43,305 bases of DNA from Bacillota bacterium (lineage in GTDB: Bacteria; Bacillota; Clostridia; Acetivibrionales; JAFADI01), in NCBI GenBank assembly GCA_023424965.1, contig JAFADI010000166.1, positions 1-43,305 of the forward strand, given 5' to 3'. This document shows positions 16,861 to 25,114 of this stretch, piece by piece. Under the pieces are notes generated by a model that was not told where the DNA came from, did not search any database, and saw only the letters and a program-made list of their open reading frames with translations. Position 1 is the first letter of the stretch. Every line of letters begins with the position of its first letter. The translations under genes were made by a program, and so were the position numbers.

Positions 16861-18204
16861 ATGACAAAGTTTAAAAAGCTGGTAAGCTTGGCGGTTGCGG
16901 TGTCTATAACGGTATCCCTGCTTGCGGGCTGTGGCGGCGGAGCGGTAAGGGACAATACTGCGGCAGAGCCGCAGCAGGGAAAGGAACAGGGAGAGGCAAA
17001 AGCGTCCGAAAAGAAAAAATTGGTGTTTTTCGGGTTGAACGATTTCGACACCCCGGACTTTTTCAAGGAATTTGAGGAGAAAAACAATGTGACGGTTCAA
17101 AAGATCCTGCAGCCCAGTGATAAATTCAAAGAAGCCTTTATTGTCGCCATGAACGGAGGCCAGCAGCTGGATGTGGGAATGATTAACGGGCAGGATGTAA
17201 GATCCTATGCCACGAAAGGGATTCTTGCGGATTTGACGGAGGATGTGAAGTACCTGGACAGGTTCTATGAATCTTCGGCAAAGCAGTATGTGATAAATGG
17301 CAAATTATATGCGCTGCCTTCGGTGACCATATGGAACATGTGCCTGTTCTACAACAAGGACATCTTTGCAAAATATAATCTGCAGGCGCCAAAGACCTAT
17401 GAGGACGTGCTTACTGCAAACAGGGTTCTAAGCCAGAACGGTATTGCGTCCATTGCCGTTGGTGCTGCCAATGCCTACGACCTCACAAACTGGTTCTTTG
17501 TAAACTACTTCCAGGCATCGGGAAACAAAGGCATGGAGCGGACCATTGAAACCCTCCGGGGCAAGGCAAAGTTTACCGACCCGGATTATGTGGAGGCCAT
17601 GGGATATGTCCAGAAATACGCAAAAGACGGCTTGTTTCAGAAGGGCTTTCTCGGAGCGGACAGTGCGGCAAGAATCGCAGCCTTTGCTTCCGGTAAAACC
17701 GCCATGTATTACGGCGGAAACTGGGACATCACCTCTCTTGTCAAGGCGGGCCTGAAAATTGAAAGCATTGGTGCCGTCAACTGGCCGCAGATGAAAGACG
17801 GCGTAAAACAGCAGGTATCCGGCACCGCCGCCGGAGCCGCTACCTGCATCTATACCAAGTCCGCCAGGGAAAATAAAGAGCTTAGCCTCAAATTGATCGA
17901 TTATTTGACTTCGGATGAGATGAACATGAAATGCAACCAGAAGATGGGCACTTTCCTCAGTACCAATAAAAATGTGAAAATTCCGGGCATCGATCCTTTG
18001 AACCAGCAGATACAGGACGAACTGGTGCCCACGGTGGTCACCTTCCTGGATTGGTACTGGCCGCCCGAAGTAACCAAGGTGTTTGCGGAAGAGCTTCAGG
18101 CGGTGATGGCACAGAAGGATACGCCGGAAGCGGCAATGGAAAAGGTTCAGAAAGCATTTGACGATCTGGTGGTGAAAGGCTACAGCTATGATGCGGTGGA
18201 GTGA
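16861..18204 (+). CDS. Sugar ABC transporter solute-binding lipoprotein (cassette 1)
   Basis: This 447-residue family-1 extracellular binding protein captures a sugar outside the membrane and passes it to the two permeases that follow. The N-terminus is a lipoprotein signal peptide with the lipobox SLLAGC; Cys24 would be lipidated. The mature part has the usual two-lobed features, including NGQDVRSYATKGILADLT, LYALPSVTIWNMCLFYNKDIF and GKTAMYYGGNWD. The start is ATG 16861, preceded by AAAGGAGG; a TTG directly upstream is not needed. It is a clear paralogue of the protein at 25115 (NGQDVRSFAKKGLIADMT and similar stretches). No glycan specificity can be read. A hairpin separates it from the permeases. 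Confidence 0.95.
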   Translation: MTKFKKLVSLAVAVSITVSLLAGCGGGAVRDNTAAEPQQGKEQGEAKASEKKKLVFFGLNDFDTPDFFKEFEEKNNVTVQKILQPSDKFKEAFIVAMNGGQQLDVGMINGQDVRSYATKGILADLTEDVKYLDRFYESSAKQYVINGKLYALPSVTIWNMCLFYNKDIFAKYNLQAPKTYEDVLTANRVLSQNGIASIAVGAANAYDLTNWFFVNYFQASGNKGMERTIETLRGKAKFTDPDYVEAMGYVQKYAKDGLFQKGFLGADSAARIAAFASGKTAMYYGGNWDITSLVKAGLKIESIGAVNWPQMKDGVKQQVSGTAAGAATCIYTKSARENKELSLKLIDYLTSDEMNMKCNQKMGTFLSTNKNVKIPGIDPLNQQIQDELVPTVVTFLDWYWPPEVTKVFAEELQAVMAQKDTPEAAMEKVQKAFDDLVVKGYSYDAVE

Positions 18205-18223
18205 TATTTGACCGGAGAGTTTG

Positions 18224-18252
18224 CCAGGGAGGTTCATAAAGCGCCTCCCTGG
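18224..18252 (+). terminator. Intra-operon hairpin between binding protein and permease (cassette 1)
   Basis: CCAGGGAGG and CCTCCCTGG form a perfect 9-base stem with an 11-base loop, followed by GCTGTTTTCTT. It is probably a partial terminator or RNA stabiliser keeping the binding protein in excess. The other two importers have one at the same position. Confidence 0.65.
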
Positions 18253-18292
18253 GCTGTTTTCTTAAAACCTGGTTTTAAAAGGAGGTACTTCT

Positions 18293-19177
18293 TTGGGAAA
18301 GACGCGCAACGATTATTTATCGGGATATATACTGCTGCTGCCGGCTTTGGTGTTGTTTGGCGCTTTTATTGTCTATCCCCTGCTCTATGGTTTCTTTATA
18401 TCACTTAACCAATGGGATGGTTTTGGTCCCATGAAGCTGGTGGGGTTCAGCAACTATGCAGGAGTATTTAAGGACGAATTATTCAGAATAAGCCTTCTCC
18501 ACAACATAGAATATGCCGTTGTCAGTGTGGCGGGGAAAATCGTCCTTTCACTTTTCCTTGCCACGCTTCTGAACAGCAAGATAAGGTGTTTGACTTTTTT
18601 CCGGGCGGTATATTTTACTCCGGTGGTAATTTCCTTTATGGCCATCGGCCTGATGTTCCAGCTCCTGCTGGACCCGAATGTGGGCCTGGTCAATACGCTT
18701 TTAATGAAGCTGCATGTCATTGGAGAGCCGATCATGTTTTTGGGGGATGAAAAGATTGCATTACTGACCATCATCGGTGTTGACATATGGAAATGGGTAG
18801 GTTACCAGACGGTGGTGTTTCTGGCAGGGCTGCAAACCATTTCCGGCGAATTGTACGAGTCCGGTGACATTGATGGGGCCTCCGGGTGGCAGAAGTTCAG
18901 ATTTATTACCCTCCCCCTCCTGAAGCCTGTCACCATTATCAACGTCACACTGTGTGTCATGGGTGCCTTCAGCGTATTTGACCTGGTGTTCGTCATGACC
19001 AACGGCAGCGGAGGGCCCCTTAATTCCACCCATGTCCTGATGACCTATATGTATAAAATCACTTTTGGAGGGACCGACAGCAATATGGGTTATGGAAGCA
19101 CCGTGGCATATATTCTGTTTGCCATTATCCTGGGGATATCCATCATCCAGTCCAGAATCGCAGGGGAAGAAAATTAG
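18293..19177 (+). CDS. Sugar ABC transporter permease, MalF/UgpA type (cassette 1)
   Basis: This 294-residue membrane protein has six predicted helices. The cytoplasmic EAA loop that contacts the ATPase is ELYESGDIDGASGWQKFRFITLPLL. The N-terminal segment LLLPALVLFGAFIVYPLLYGF and the SLNQWDGFG motif are typical of CUT1 permeases. Translation starts at TTG 18293, supported by AGGAGG about eight bases upstream. It pairs with the next gene to form the translocation channel. No ATP-binding subunit is encoded anywhere in the window, so a shared MsmX-type ATPase elsewhere is presumed. It is a paralogue of the permease at 26566; both end with MY.ITFGG.DSN.GYGS. Confidence 0.95.
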   Translation: MGKTRNDYLSGYILLLPALVLFGAFIVYPLLYGFFISLNQWDGFGPMKLVGFSNYAGVFKDELFRISLLHNIEYAVVSVAGKIVLSLFLATLLNSKIRCLTFFRAVYFTPVVISFMAIGLMFQLLLDPNVGLVNTLLMKLHVIGEPIMFLGDEKIALLTIIGVDIWKWVGYQTVVFLAGLQTISGELYESGDIDGASGWQKFRFITLPLLKPVTIINVTLCVMGAFSVFDLVFVMTNGSGGPLNSTHVLMTYMYKITFGGTDSNMGYGSTVAYILFAIILGISIIQSRIAGEEN

Positions 19178-19193
19178 AAAGGAGAATGGAACG

Positions 19194-20033
19194 ATGAAAA
19201 AACAAAGAATATATCTTACCGTCAAATATTTCATCCTCTTGTCCTTTGCGGTGATCGTGCTGTATCCCTTTTTATGGCTGGTATCAGGCTCCCTGAAAGA
19301 TATGCAGGAGTTGTTTGCAAATTCGATGAATCTCATCCCCCGGCACATAAAGGCCGACAACTATGCGACAGCCTATGAGATGGGCAAGATAGGAATGTAT
19401 TATATCAATTCAATCATAGTGACGTTTTCGGCGCTGGCCATTCTTTTAGTGGCCACCTACCTTGGGGCTTACCCGCTTACAAGGATGAAGCTTCCGGGAG
19501 GGAAATGGATTCTCATTGCATTTGTGTCCTGTATGATGGTACCGATGCAGGTCGTTGTCATTCCCCTCTACAAATTCGAGGCAATGCTCCACATCAATAA
19601 CACCTACCTGGGACTTATACTGCCGTATGCGGCAGGAGCGCTGCCCTTTGCCATTTATGTCATGGCGGCCTTCCTCAGGACCATTCCTTTTGCCATCGAA
19701 GAAGCGGGACTGATTGACGGGTGCAGCAGGCTGCAGATGATATGGCGTATTTTACTGCCCCTGTCGAGGCCGGGGCTTGCTACCGTACTTATCTTCTCTT
19801 TTATGTCTCTATGGAATGAATTCTTCCTGGCGATGATCATTGTACAGGACCAGAGCCTCGGAACGCTGAATGTGGGCCTGCTTAACTTCAAGAGAAGTTT
19901 TGGAGGCACGGGCATGGATCCCAACCTCATGTTTGCCGCCCTGGTGATGATCTCTCTGCCGGTCATTCTGGTGTATGCCATATTCCAGAGGCAGTTCATC
20001 AGCGGCCTGACGGCGGGGTCGGTGAAAACATAG
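19194..20033 (+). CDS. Sugar ABC transporter permease, MalG type (cassette 1)
   Basis: The second half of the channel, 279 residues with six membrane helices. The EAA loop is IEEAGLIDGCSRLQMIWRILLPL and the C-terminus is the typical QFISGLTAGSVKT. The frame extends back into the previous gene, but GAAAGGAG at 19177-19184, nine bases before ATG 19194, sets the start; the two genes are 16 bases apart. Its paralogue in cassette 2 lies at 27444. Confidence 0.95.
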   Translation: MKKQRIYLTVKYFILLSFAVIVLYPFLWLVSGSLKDMQELFANSMNLIPRHIKADNYATAYEMGKIGMYYINSIIVTFSALAILLVATYLGAYPLTRMKLPGGKWILIAFVSCMMVPMQVVVIPLYKFEAMLHINNTYLGLILPYAAGALPFAIYVMAAFLRTIPFAIEEAGLIDGCSRLQMIWRILLPLSRPGLATVLIFSFMSLWNEFFLAMIIVQDQSLGTLNVGLLNFKRSFGGTGMDPNLMFAALVMISLPVILVYAIFQRQFISGLTAGSVKT

Positions 20034-20101
20034 CAATCTTTTAAGCAGCAGAGGTTAATCCACCGGACATAGAAATTTTACAACAGACACGAGGTATGCA
20101 T

Positions 20102-21178
20102 ATGGCTGAAGAGAAAAGACAGTTTCAAAAAAGTACACGGATCAAAGGGGTGATAATGAATAAATTCCGTCTCCACAAAGGGGATGGCGACATGTGGCCC
20201 GTCACCTGGGCTGCAGACGGTAATCTGTACGGCGGTGCCGGCGACAATCAGGACAGTCCCATGAATTTCTGGCGCATTGAGGGCCATCCGGGCGAACGGG
20301 AATGGGGGCCGCCGCCCTTTCTTTACCTGGTGGACAACCTCCCGCTGGATCCTCGGATATATTGCCGCAAACCCGGCGTACATCCGAGATGGGGCATTAA
20401 GCCCGCAAGCCTGCTAGGCTTGAAAGGCAGATTGTATTTTGCCGTGCAGTTGATGAATTTTGGAGACAATCCAGAATTTAACCGGCAGCACAACATCAAT
20501 TCCTGGCTCATGGTTTCCGATGACTTCGGAAAAACCTGGAACAGGGAAGCCACCCCCCAGGATTTTTTCACCGGGAGGCTGGCTTCACCCCATTTCCTGC
20601 AGTTTGGGAAGGACTATGGGGGGGCAAGGGACGCCTATGTTTACGCCTATTTTTCAGCAGGGGACGATGGGAACAGCTATTGGGAAAACGGCGATTGCAT
20701 CTTGCTGGGAAGGGTCCCTCAGGACCGGATTCTCCGGCGGGAAGAGTGGGAGTTTTTCACCGGTGTTGACAAGGAGGAATCCCCGGGCTGGAGCAAAGAA
20801 GAAGCGGAGGCGAAGCCGGTGTTCCGCAATCCGCGGATGACGGGGGAAAACCATGTTTCTTACAACAGCGGGCTGCAGAGGTATATCATGGGAAACTACA
20901 GCTTTACCGACGAAACAGGTAGTCCCATGCCCTATCACCAGACCAAACTGTGGGATCCGGAGCGCCAGAGGAGCCAGCTGACTCTCTTTGAGGCGCCGGA
21001 GCCCTGGGGACCCTGGTCGCTGTTTTATCAGGATGACAACTGGGGAGTCAGCGGCGGCTACCAGCCGGTTTTTCCCACCAAGTGGATGAGTGAGGACGGA
21101 AAAACCATGTGGATGGTGTATTCGGGCTCGGAAGAGGACTATAATTTTACGGTGCAAAAAGTCACGCTTATAATCTAA
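20102..21178 (+). CDS. DUF4185-like beta-propeller protein, cytosolic, putative glycan-active
   Basis: The protein is about 358 residues and has no signal peptide or membrane segment. Trp/Gly/Asp-rich repeated strands (GDMWPVTWAADGNLYGGAGD, SWLMVSDDFGKTW, YNSGLQRYIMGNY, FEAPEPWGPWS, SEDGKTMWMVYSG) indicate a beta-propeller like sialidase-fold glycosidases. The last three motifs recur in the secreted protein at 30511, so they are homologues. The match to DUF4185, a family that includes endo-D-arabinanases (GH183), is my reading of the motifs and is not certain. Three starts are possible: 20096, 20102 (GAGG seven bases before) and 20156 (AAAGGGGTG five bases before), the last giving an N-terminus right at the domain. 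It follows the permease genes by 68 bases and likely acts on the imported sugar. Confidence 0.6.
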   Translation: MAEEKRQFQKSTRIKGVIMNKFRLHKGDGDMWPVTWAADGNLYGGAGDNQDSPMNFWRIEGHPGEREWGPPPFLYLVDNLPLDPRIYCRKPGVHPRWGIKPASLLGLKGRLYFAVQLMNFGDNPEFNRQHNINSWLMVSDDFGKTWNREATPQDFFTGRLASPHFLQFGKDYGGARDAYVYAYFSAGDDGNSYWENGDCILLGRVPQDRILRREEWEFFTGVDKEESPGWSKEEAEAKPVFRNPRMTGENHVSYNSGLQRYIMGNYSFTDETGSPMPYHQTKLWDPERQRSQLTLFEAPEPWGPWSLFYQDDNWGVSGGYQPVFPTKWMSEDGKTMWMVYSGSEEDYNFTVQKVTLII

Positions 21179-21182
21179 GAGA

Positions 21183-21215
21183 TTGGGGAAATTGCTCTAA
21201 ACGCAATTTCCCCAA
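21183..21215 (+). terminator. Terminator of cassette 1
   Basis: TTGGGGAAATTGC / GCAATTTCCCCAA is a perfect 13-base stem with a seven-base loop beginning four bases after the stop codon, followed by the T-rich ATGTTGTTT. Confidence 0.75.
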
Positions 21216-21235
21216 ATGTTGTTTAAGCAAAATAT

Positions 21236-21264
21236 TTGAGATTAAAGAAAACGGCTGTTATAAT
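21236..21264 (+). promoter_or_regulatory. SigmaA-type promoter of the YesN/YesM pair
   Basis: TTGAGA (21236-21241), a 17-base spacer and a perfect TATAAT (21259-21264). Transcription should start near 21271, about 80 bases before the response regulator ATG. Confidence 0.75.
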
Positions 21265-21353
21265 TTGAATAACGGGATGTTTTTATGTGAACTTTACCGG
21301 GGATGCCCGTGAAAGAACAAGCCCGGCAGAAAACCTGAAGGGGCGGTAGACAA

Positions 21354-22874
21354 ATGTATAGCGTGCTTATTGTGGATGACAAGGCTTTAATCAGGAAGGG
21401 CATCGTGGCTTCGGTGGATTGGAGCGGCCTGGGACTGCAAATGGCCGGTGAAGCGGACAACGGCGAGCATGCCCTGCGCAGCATTAAAGAAGACAAGCCC
21501 GATATCGTCATCACGGACATCCGGATGCCGGACATGGACGGACTTGAGCTGTTGAAGAACATTTGCGAACTGGACAGCCAGATCGTCCGGATCGTCATCA
21601 GCGGATACGATGATTTTGAATACGCAAAAAAAGCCATCAAGTACGGAAGCATCGACTACATCATGAAGCCCATCGACCCTGTGGAATTGAACGAATCTTT
21701 AAAAAAGGCCTGTGCCATTCTCGACAAAAACAAAACCTACGCCCCTAAAAATGAGCAGCGGCTGAAGGACTATTTTCAAAAGCTCTTTAAAGAGATCAGC
21801 CTGGATGAAGGGGAATACAGGCTTCTCCACGAAGAACACGGCTTTGGCAGCCGCTTGTTCTGTGTTGCCATCATGAAGAGCAAAACCGGCGGTGAGGCGG
21901 CCAAAAAGCCGGTTCCGGTGCAGGGACTCAAAATATGCTCTTTTGGGGAAGGAAACGGCGTGGAGACCATTGTCGCCATGACCGGGAAAAATGAAATGTC
22001 GGCCAGAAGCTTTGAACTGGCCGTCGGCAAATATTTGACCGATATGGCCTCAGGCATCGGGGAGAAGGAGGTTGCGGCGGGAATCGGACAGGTGGCGGAG
22101 AATCCCGAGGAGCTGGCGAAATCCTATAAAACGGCCTGTGAAGCTGCTCTTTGCTGCATGCTTCCCGGGAGTGAACGGATGATTGCCTACTCCCGGTTAA
22201 TGGACAGGAAGCCGCCTGCCTTTCAAATCGATGCCTACGAGCGGGAACTCATGGTCAATGTCTCCTCCGGAAATGCCAACCGGGTGGTGCAGCTGCTGGA
22301 CGAGCTTTTTGCCAGAACCCTGAACACTCCCGAAATGACCATGGAAAATGTGCGGCTGCTGCTGCGGAACCTGTGCTATGTCTTAATCAAACTAAATGTT
22401 GAATTTGAAAATGAAATTTACGACTTTCTGGACAAAATCGGCACCCCCGGTTACCTGTTGAAATATGATTCGGTGGATGCCCTCTGCCGGGTAGTCTATA
22501 ATTTTTATCATTTTGCAGTGCAGAAGTACCAGGAGGCGTCGGGGGGAAAGAACGCCGTCATCACAAAAGTGAAAAGCTTCATCGAAAGGAACTACCCGGA
22601 AGATATCGGCCTTAACAAGCTGTCGGACCTTTTTCACATCAATGCCTCCTATCTGACGAGGATTTTCAAGGAGGAAGAAGGGTACAGCATCAATGAATAC
22701 ATCGTGAAAATCAGGGTGGAAAATGCAAAGAGGATCCTTGAATCGGGCAAGGTGAATATCCAGAAGCTGGCGGAAGCCGTGGGCTATGAGGACAGCACCT
22801 ACTTCTTCAAGGTGTTCAAGCGGGTCACGGGAATGACACCCAGGGAATATTTGCTGAAGCACACTACGAAATAG
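21354..22874 (+). CDS. YesN-type response regulator with AraC DNA-binding domain
   Basis: This 506-residue regulator has a receiver domain at 1-120 with LIVDDK at the start, phospho-acceptor Asp55 (VITDIRMPDMDG) and the Lys in IMKPID. A long central region of unknown fold follows, and an AraC-type double helix-turn-helix at about 400-503 (IGLNKLSDLFHINASYLTRIF and VNIQKLAEAVGYEDSTYFFKVF). In this class the regulator activates neighbouring sugar transporter genes when its kinase senses an extracellular sugar. It has its own promoter, AAGGGGCGG before the ATG, and is followed after one base by the kinase gene. Lying between two paralogous importer cassettes, it is well placed to control both. 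Confidence 0.95.
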   Translation: MYSVLIVDDKALIRKGIVASVDWSGLGLQMAGEADNGEHALRSIKEDKPDIVITDIRMPDMDGLELLKNICELDSQIVRIVISGYDDFEYAKKAIKYGSIDYIMKPIDPVELNESLKKACAILDKNKTYAPKNEQRLKDYFQKLFKEISLDEGEYRLLHEEHGFGSRLFCVAIMKSKTGGEAAKKPVPVQGLKICSFGEGNGVETIVAMTGKNEMSARSFELAVGKYLTDMASGIGEKEVAAGIGQVAENPEELAKSYKTACEAALCCMLPGSERMIAYSRLMDRKPPAFQIDAYERELMVNVSSGNANRVVQLLDELFARTLNTPEMTMENVRLLLRNLCYVLIKLNVEFENEIYDFLDKIGTPGYLLKYDSVDALCRVVYNFYHFAVQKYQEASGGKNAVITKVKSFIERNYPEDIGLNKLSDLFHINASYLTRIFKEEEGYSINEYIVKIRVENAKRILESGKVNIQKLAEAVGYEDSTYFFKVFKRVTGMTPREYLLKHTTK

Positions 22875-22890
22875 GATGGAGCGGCGGGAG

Positions 22891-24738
22891 ATGAAAAATA
22901 ATTTTTTAGACCTCTTATCCGAGCTGATTTTCAGGAGAATACGCATCAGCCAGAGGCTTCTGATCGCCTTTGTCATACTGAGCATCGTGCCTTTGAGCAT
23001 TATCGGCTTTGTTTCCACCCGGTCCTCTACCAGGGCCATGGAGGAAAATATCAGCAGCTATTCCATACAACTGCTCACCCAGGTGGCCAACAACCTGGAG
23101 AATGAAATAAAAAGGCTGGAAGAGCTCTCCATGGCCATCATGGATTCCAATGAGATGGATTACTTTGACACCGAGATCAGGGGCAGTGACGAAAAGGGAA
23201 AACTGGAGGCCCTCAAGCAGCTGGAGAGCCTGTTCCAGGACAAGCTGTATTCCAATGCGGATATTGCCTCCATCGGTTTTTACCCCCTCAATTACGACAT
23301 GGTTGCAAAGACCGAAGTGTTGATAAACAGCGCCAATGCCAGCGAATCCGGCATATTTGACCGGATAATGGATACCAACGGCCGGCCGCTCTGGATATAT
23401 ATGAAGAACAAGGAAAGCGACCTGGGGGTGGATACCGACGTCGAATATTCCGGCAATGTCAAGCTGAGGGTACAGACGCCGGTCCATTTCAGGAAAATGT
23501 CCAGCATGAGCGACGCCCGTCCCCTGGGGGTCCTGCACATCGCACCCAAAAAAGAGGTGCTCCAGAGCATGATTTCCAACATCGACATCGGCAAGGACGG
23601 CAGGATTCTGTTGATGGACGGAGAAAACAAGGTGCTGGCCAGCGTGGAGGAAGCCCTCACCGGGAACCCCGTTTATCCTGAAATCGACGGGAAGCTGAAA
23701 GCCCTGACACAAAAAAGGGGATATTTTTTCGTCAATCTGTCCGGCGCCAATATGCTGGTCTGTTACAGTATTCTTGAGGGAACGGGCTGGAAGGTCCTCA
23801 GCATGATCCCCTTCAACAACCTCACCATGCGAATCAACCAGATCTCCGTCTTTGTGCTGGTTTTGATGGTGTTCTGTATTTTCGTGTCACTGGTGGTGTC
23901 CTACCTGGTGACCAGAAGCGTAAGCCTCCCCATAAACAGGATCAACGAGACCGTTGAGTGCCTGGGGAAAGGCGATTTCTCCAGAAAGCTGGACATCCGG
24001 TACAACGATGAATTAACCAGCTTTTCCGCCGGATTCAACAAGATGATCGACGATATGAAGAACCTTATCACCGAGGTGTATGTCACAAAAATCCAGAAGC
24101 TGGACTCGGAATTCAAGGCGCTGCAGGCCCAGATCAACCCCCATTTCCTTTATAACACCCTGGAATCCATCAACAGCCTTGCGCTGATCAAAAAAGAATG
24201 GGAGATCTCCGAGATGATCCGGGGACTGGCCTCGGTTTTCAGGTACAGCATAAAAAACAACGACGCCTCCGTCACCCTCAAGGACGAAATTGAGCATGCC
24301 AGGCTTTACATTCTGCTGCAGGCCCTCCGTTATGAGGACAGGATCGAGATCGGCTATGACATTCCCGACTCGCTGAAGCAGGTGAAGGTCCTCAAATTCA
24401 TGCTCCAGCCCCTCGTGGAAAATGCCATCATCCACGGCATAGGAAAGACCAACCGCAAGGGCTCCATCCGGGTAGCCGCAAAAGCAGAGGGAGCGGAACT
24501 CCATGTCAGCGTCTCGGACAACGGGAAGGGAATGGAGGAGGCCAAATTGCAGGAGATAAGGGCCAAGCTCCAGGGCAATGGCCCCGCGGCCGCAGAGGCG
24601 GAGCAAGAGATCAACTCCATCGGCCTTATGAACATTCACTCCAGGATAAGGCTCCATTTCGGGGAGGCTTACGGATTGAGCCTTGAAAGCGGCCCGGATC
24701 AGGGTACGGTGATAAAAATCAAACTTCCCCTCCGATAA
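22891..24738 (+). CDS. YesM-type sensor histidine kinase
   Basis: This 615-residue membrane kinase has a first helix near 15-35 (LLIAFVILSIVPLSIIGFV), an extracellular sensor of about 270 residues (dCache-like), a second helix near 318-341 and a HAMP region (LPINRINETVECLGKGDF). The His_kinase domain has its phospho-acceptor in QINPHFLYNTLESIN near 417, and the ATPase part has N-box ENAIIHG, DNGKGM and IGLMNIHSRI. ATG 22876, next to the previous stop, lacks a spaced ribosome site, while GGAG at 22878-22881 lies nine bases before ATG 22891, so the latter is preferred. It partners the regulator encoded just before it. Confidence 0.94.
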   Translation: MKNNFLDLLSELIFRRIRISQRLLIAFVILSIVPLSIIGFVSTRSSTRAMEENISSYSIQLLTQVANNLENEIKRLEELSMAIMDSNEMDYFDTEIRGSDEKGKLEALKQLESLFQDKLYSNADIASIGFYPLNYDMVAKTEVLINSANASESGIFDRIMDTNGRPLWIYMKNKESDLGVDTDVEYSGNVKLRVQTPVHFRKMSSMSDARPLGVLHIAPKKEVLQSMISNIDIGKDGRILLMDGENKVLASVEEALTGNPVYPEIDGKLKALTQKRGYFFVNLSGANMLVCYSILEGTGWKVLSMIPFNNLTMRINQISVFVLVLMVFCIFVSLVVSYLVTRSVSLPINRINETVECLGKGDFSRKLDIRYNDELTSFSAGFNKMIDDMKNLITEVYVTKIQKLDSEFKALQAQINPHFLYNTLESINSLALIKKEWEISEMIRGLASVFRYSIKNNDASVTLKDEIEHARLYILLQALRYEDRIEIGYDIPDSLKQVKVLKFMLQPLVENAIIHGIGKTNRKGSIRVAAKAEGAELHVSVSDNGKGMEEAKLQEIRAKLQGNGPAAAEAEQEINSIGLMNIHSRIRLHFGEAYGLSLESGPDQGTVIKIKLPLR

Positions 24739-25058
24739 AAAAAGTGCAGGAAATCAAAACAAATTTTACATTATAATCGGTCAGGCTGTGGATTATAATG
24801 AATTCATAAGTGATGGATACTTATAATTTGCCCTTAGCCTTATGCCCTATTGAGATTAAAACGCATAATTTTCTATAAACAGTACAGGAAGTCACCCACA
24901 TTTGTTGATATGAATATGGTGCAGAACCTTTTACCGCCGATTCGTCGACCGGTTGACGAGGACAGAGGAATGTAGCTGCCTGGAATTGGAATAATGAACA
25001 CATTATGTAAATGTTTTAGTCTACAAAAAAGCGGAGGTGATTGGCAAATTAGCGTTTT
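24739..25058. promoter_or_regulatory. Intergenic control region of importer 2
   Basis: There are no genes in these 320 bases. Three TATAAT hexamers occur at 24772, 24794 and 24822 without good -35 partners. An imperfect 18-base palindrome, TCGTCGACCGGTTGACGA (24942-24959, one mismatched pair), looks like an operator. The region is probably the regulated promoter of cassette 2. Confidence 0.45.
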
Positions 25059-25070
25059 GATTTCGAAAGG
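25059..25070. promoter_or_regulatory. Shared element GATTTCGAAAGG upstream of importer 2
   Basis: Identical to the 12 bases at 16803-16814 and located 56 bases before the binding-protein start. The conserved position suggests a common operator or leader signal for the two cassettes. Confidence 0.5.
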
Positions 25071-25114
25071 CCAGGGCGAAACGGGTGTAAACAAAATGGA
25101 GGAGGAATTTAATA

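Noticed and set aside
24772..24827. Three TATAAT hexamers as a triple promoter
   Set aside because: None has a -35 box at 16-18 bases, and the stretch is AT-rich, so chance occurrence is likely.
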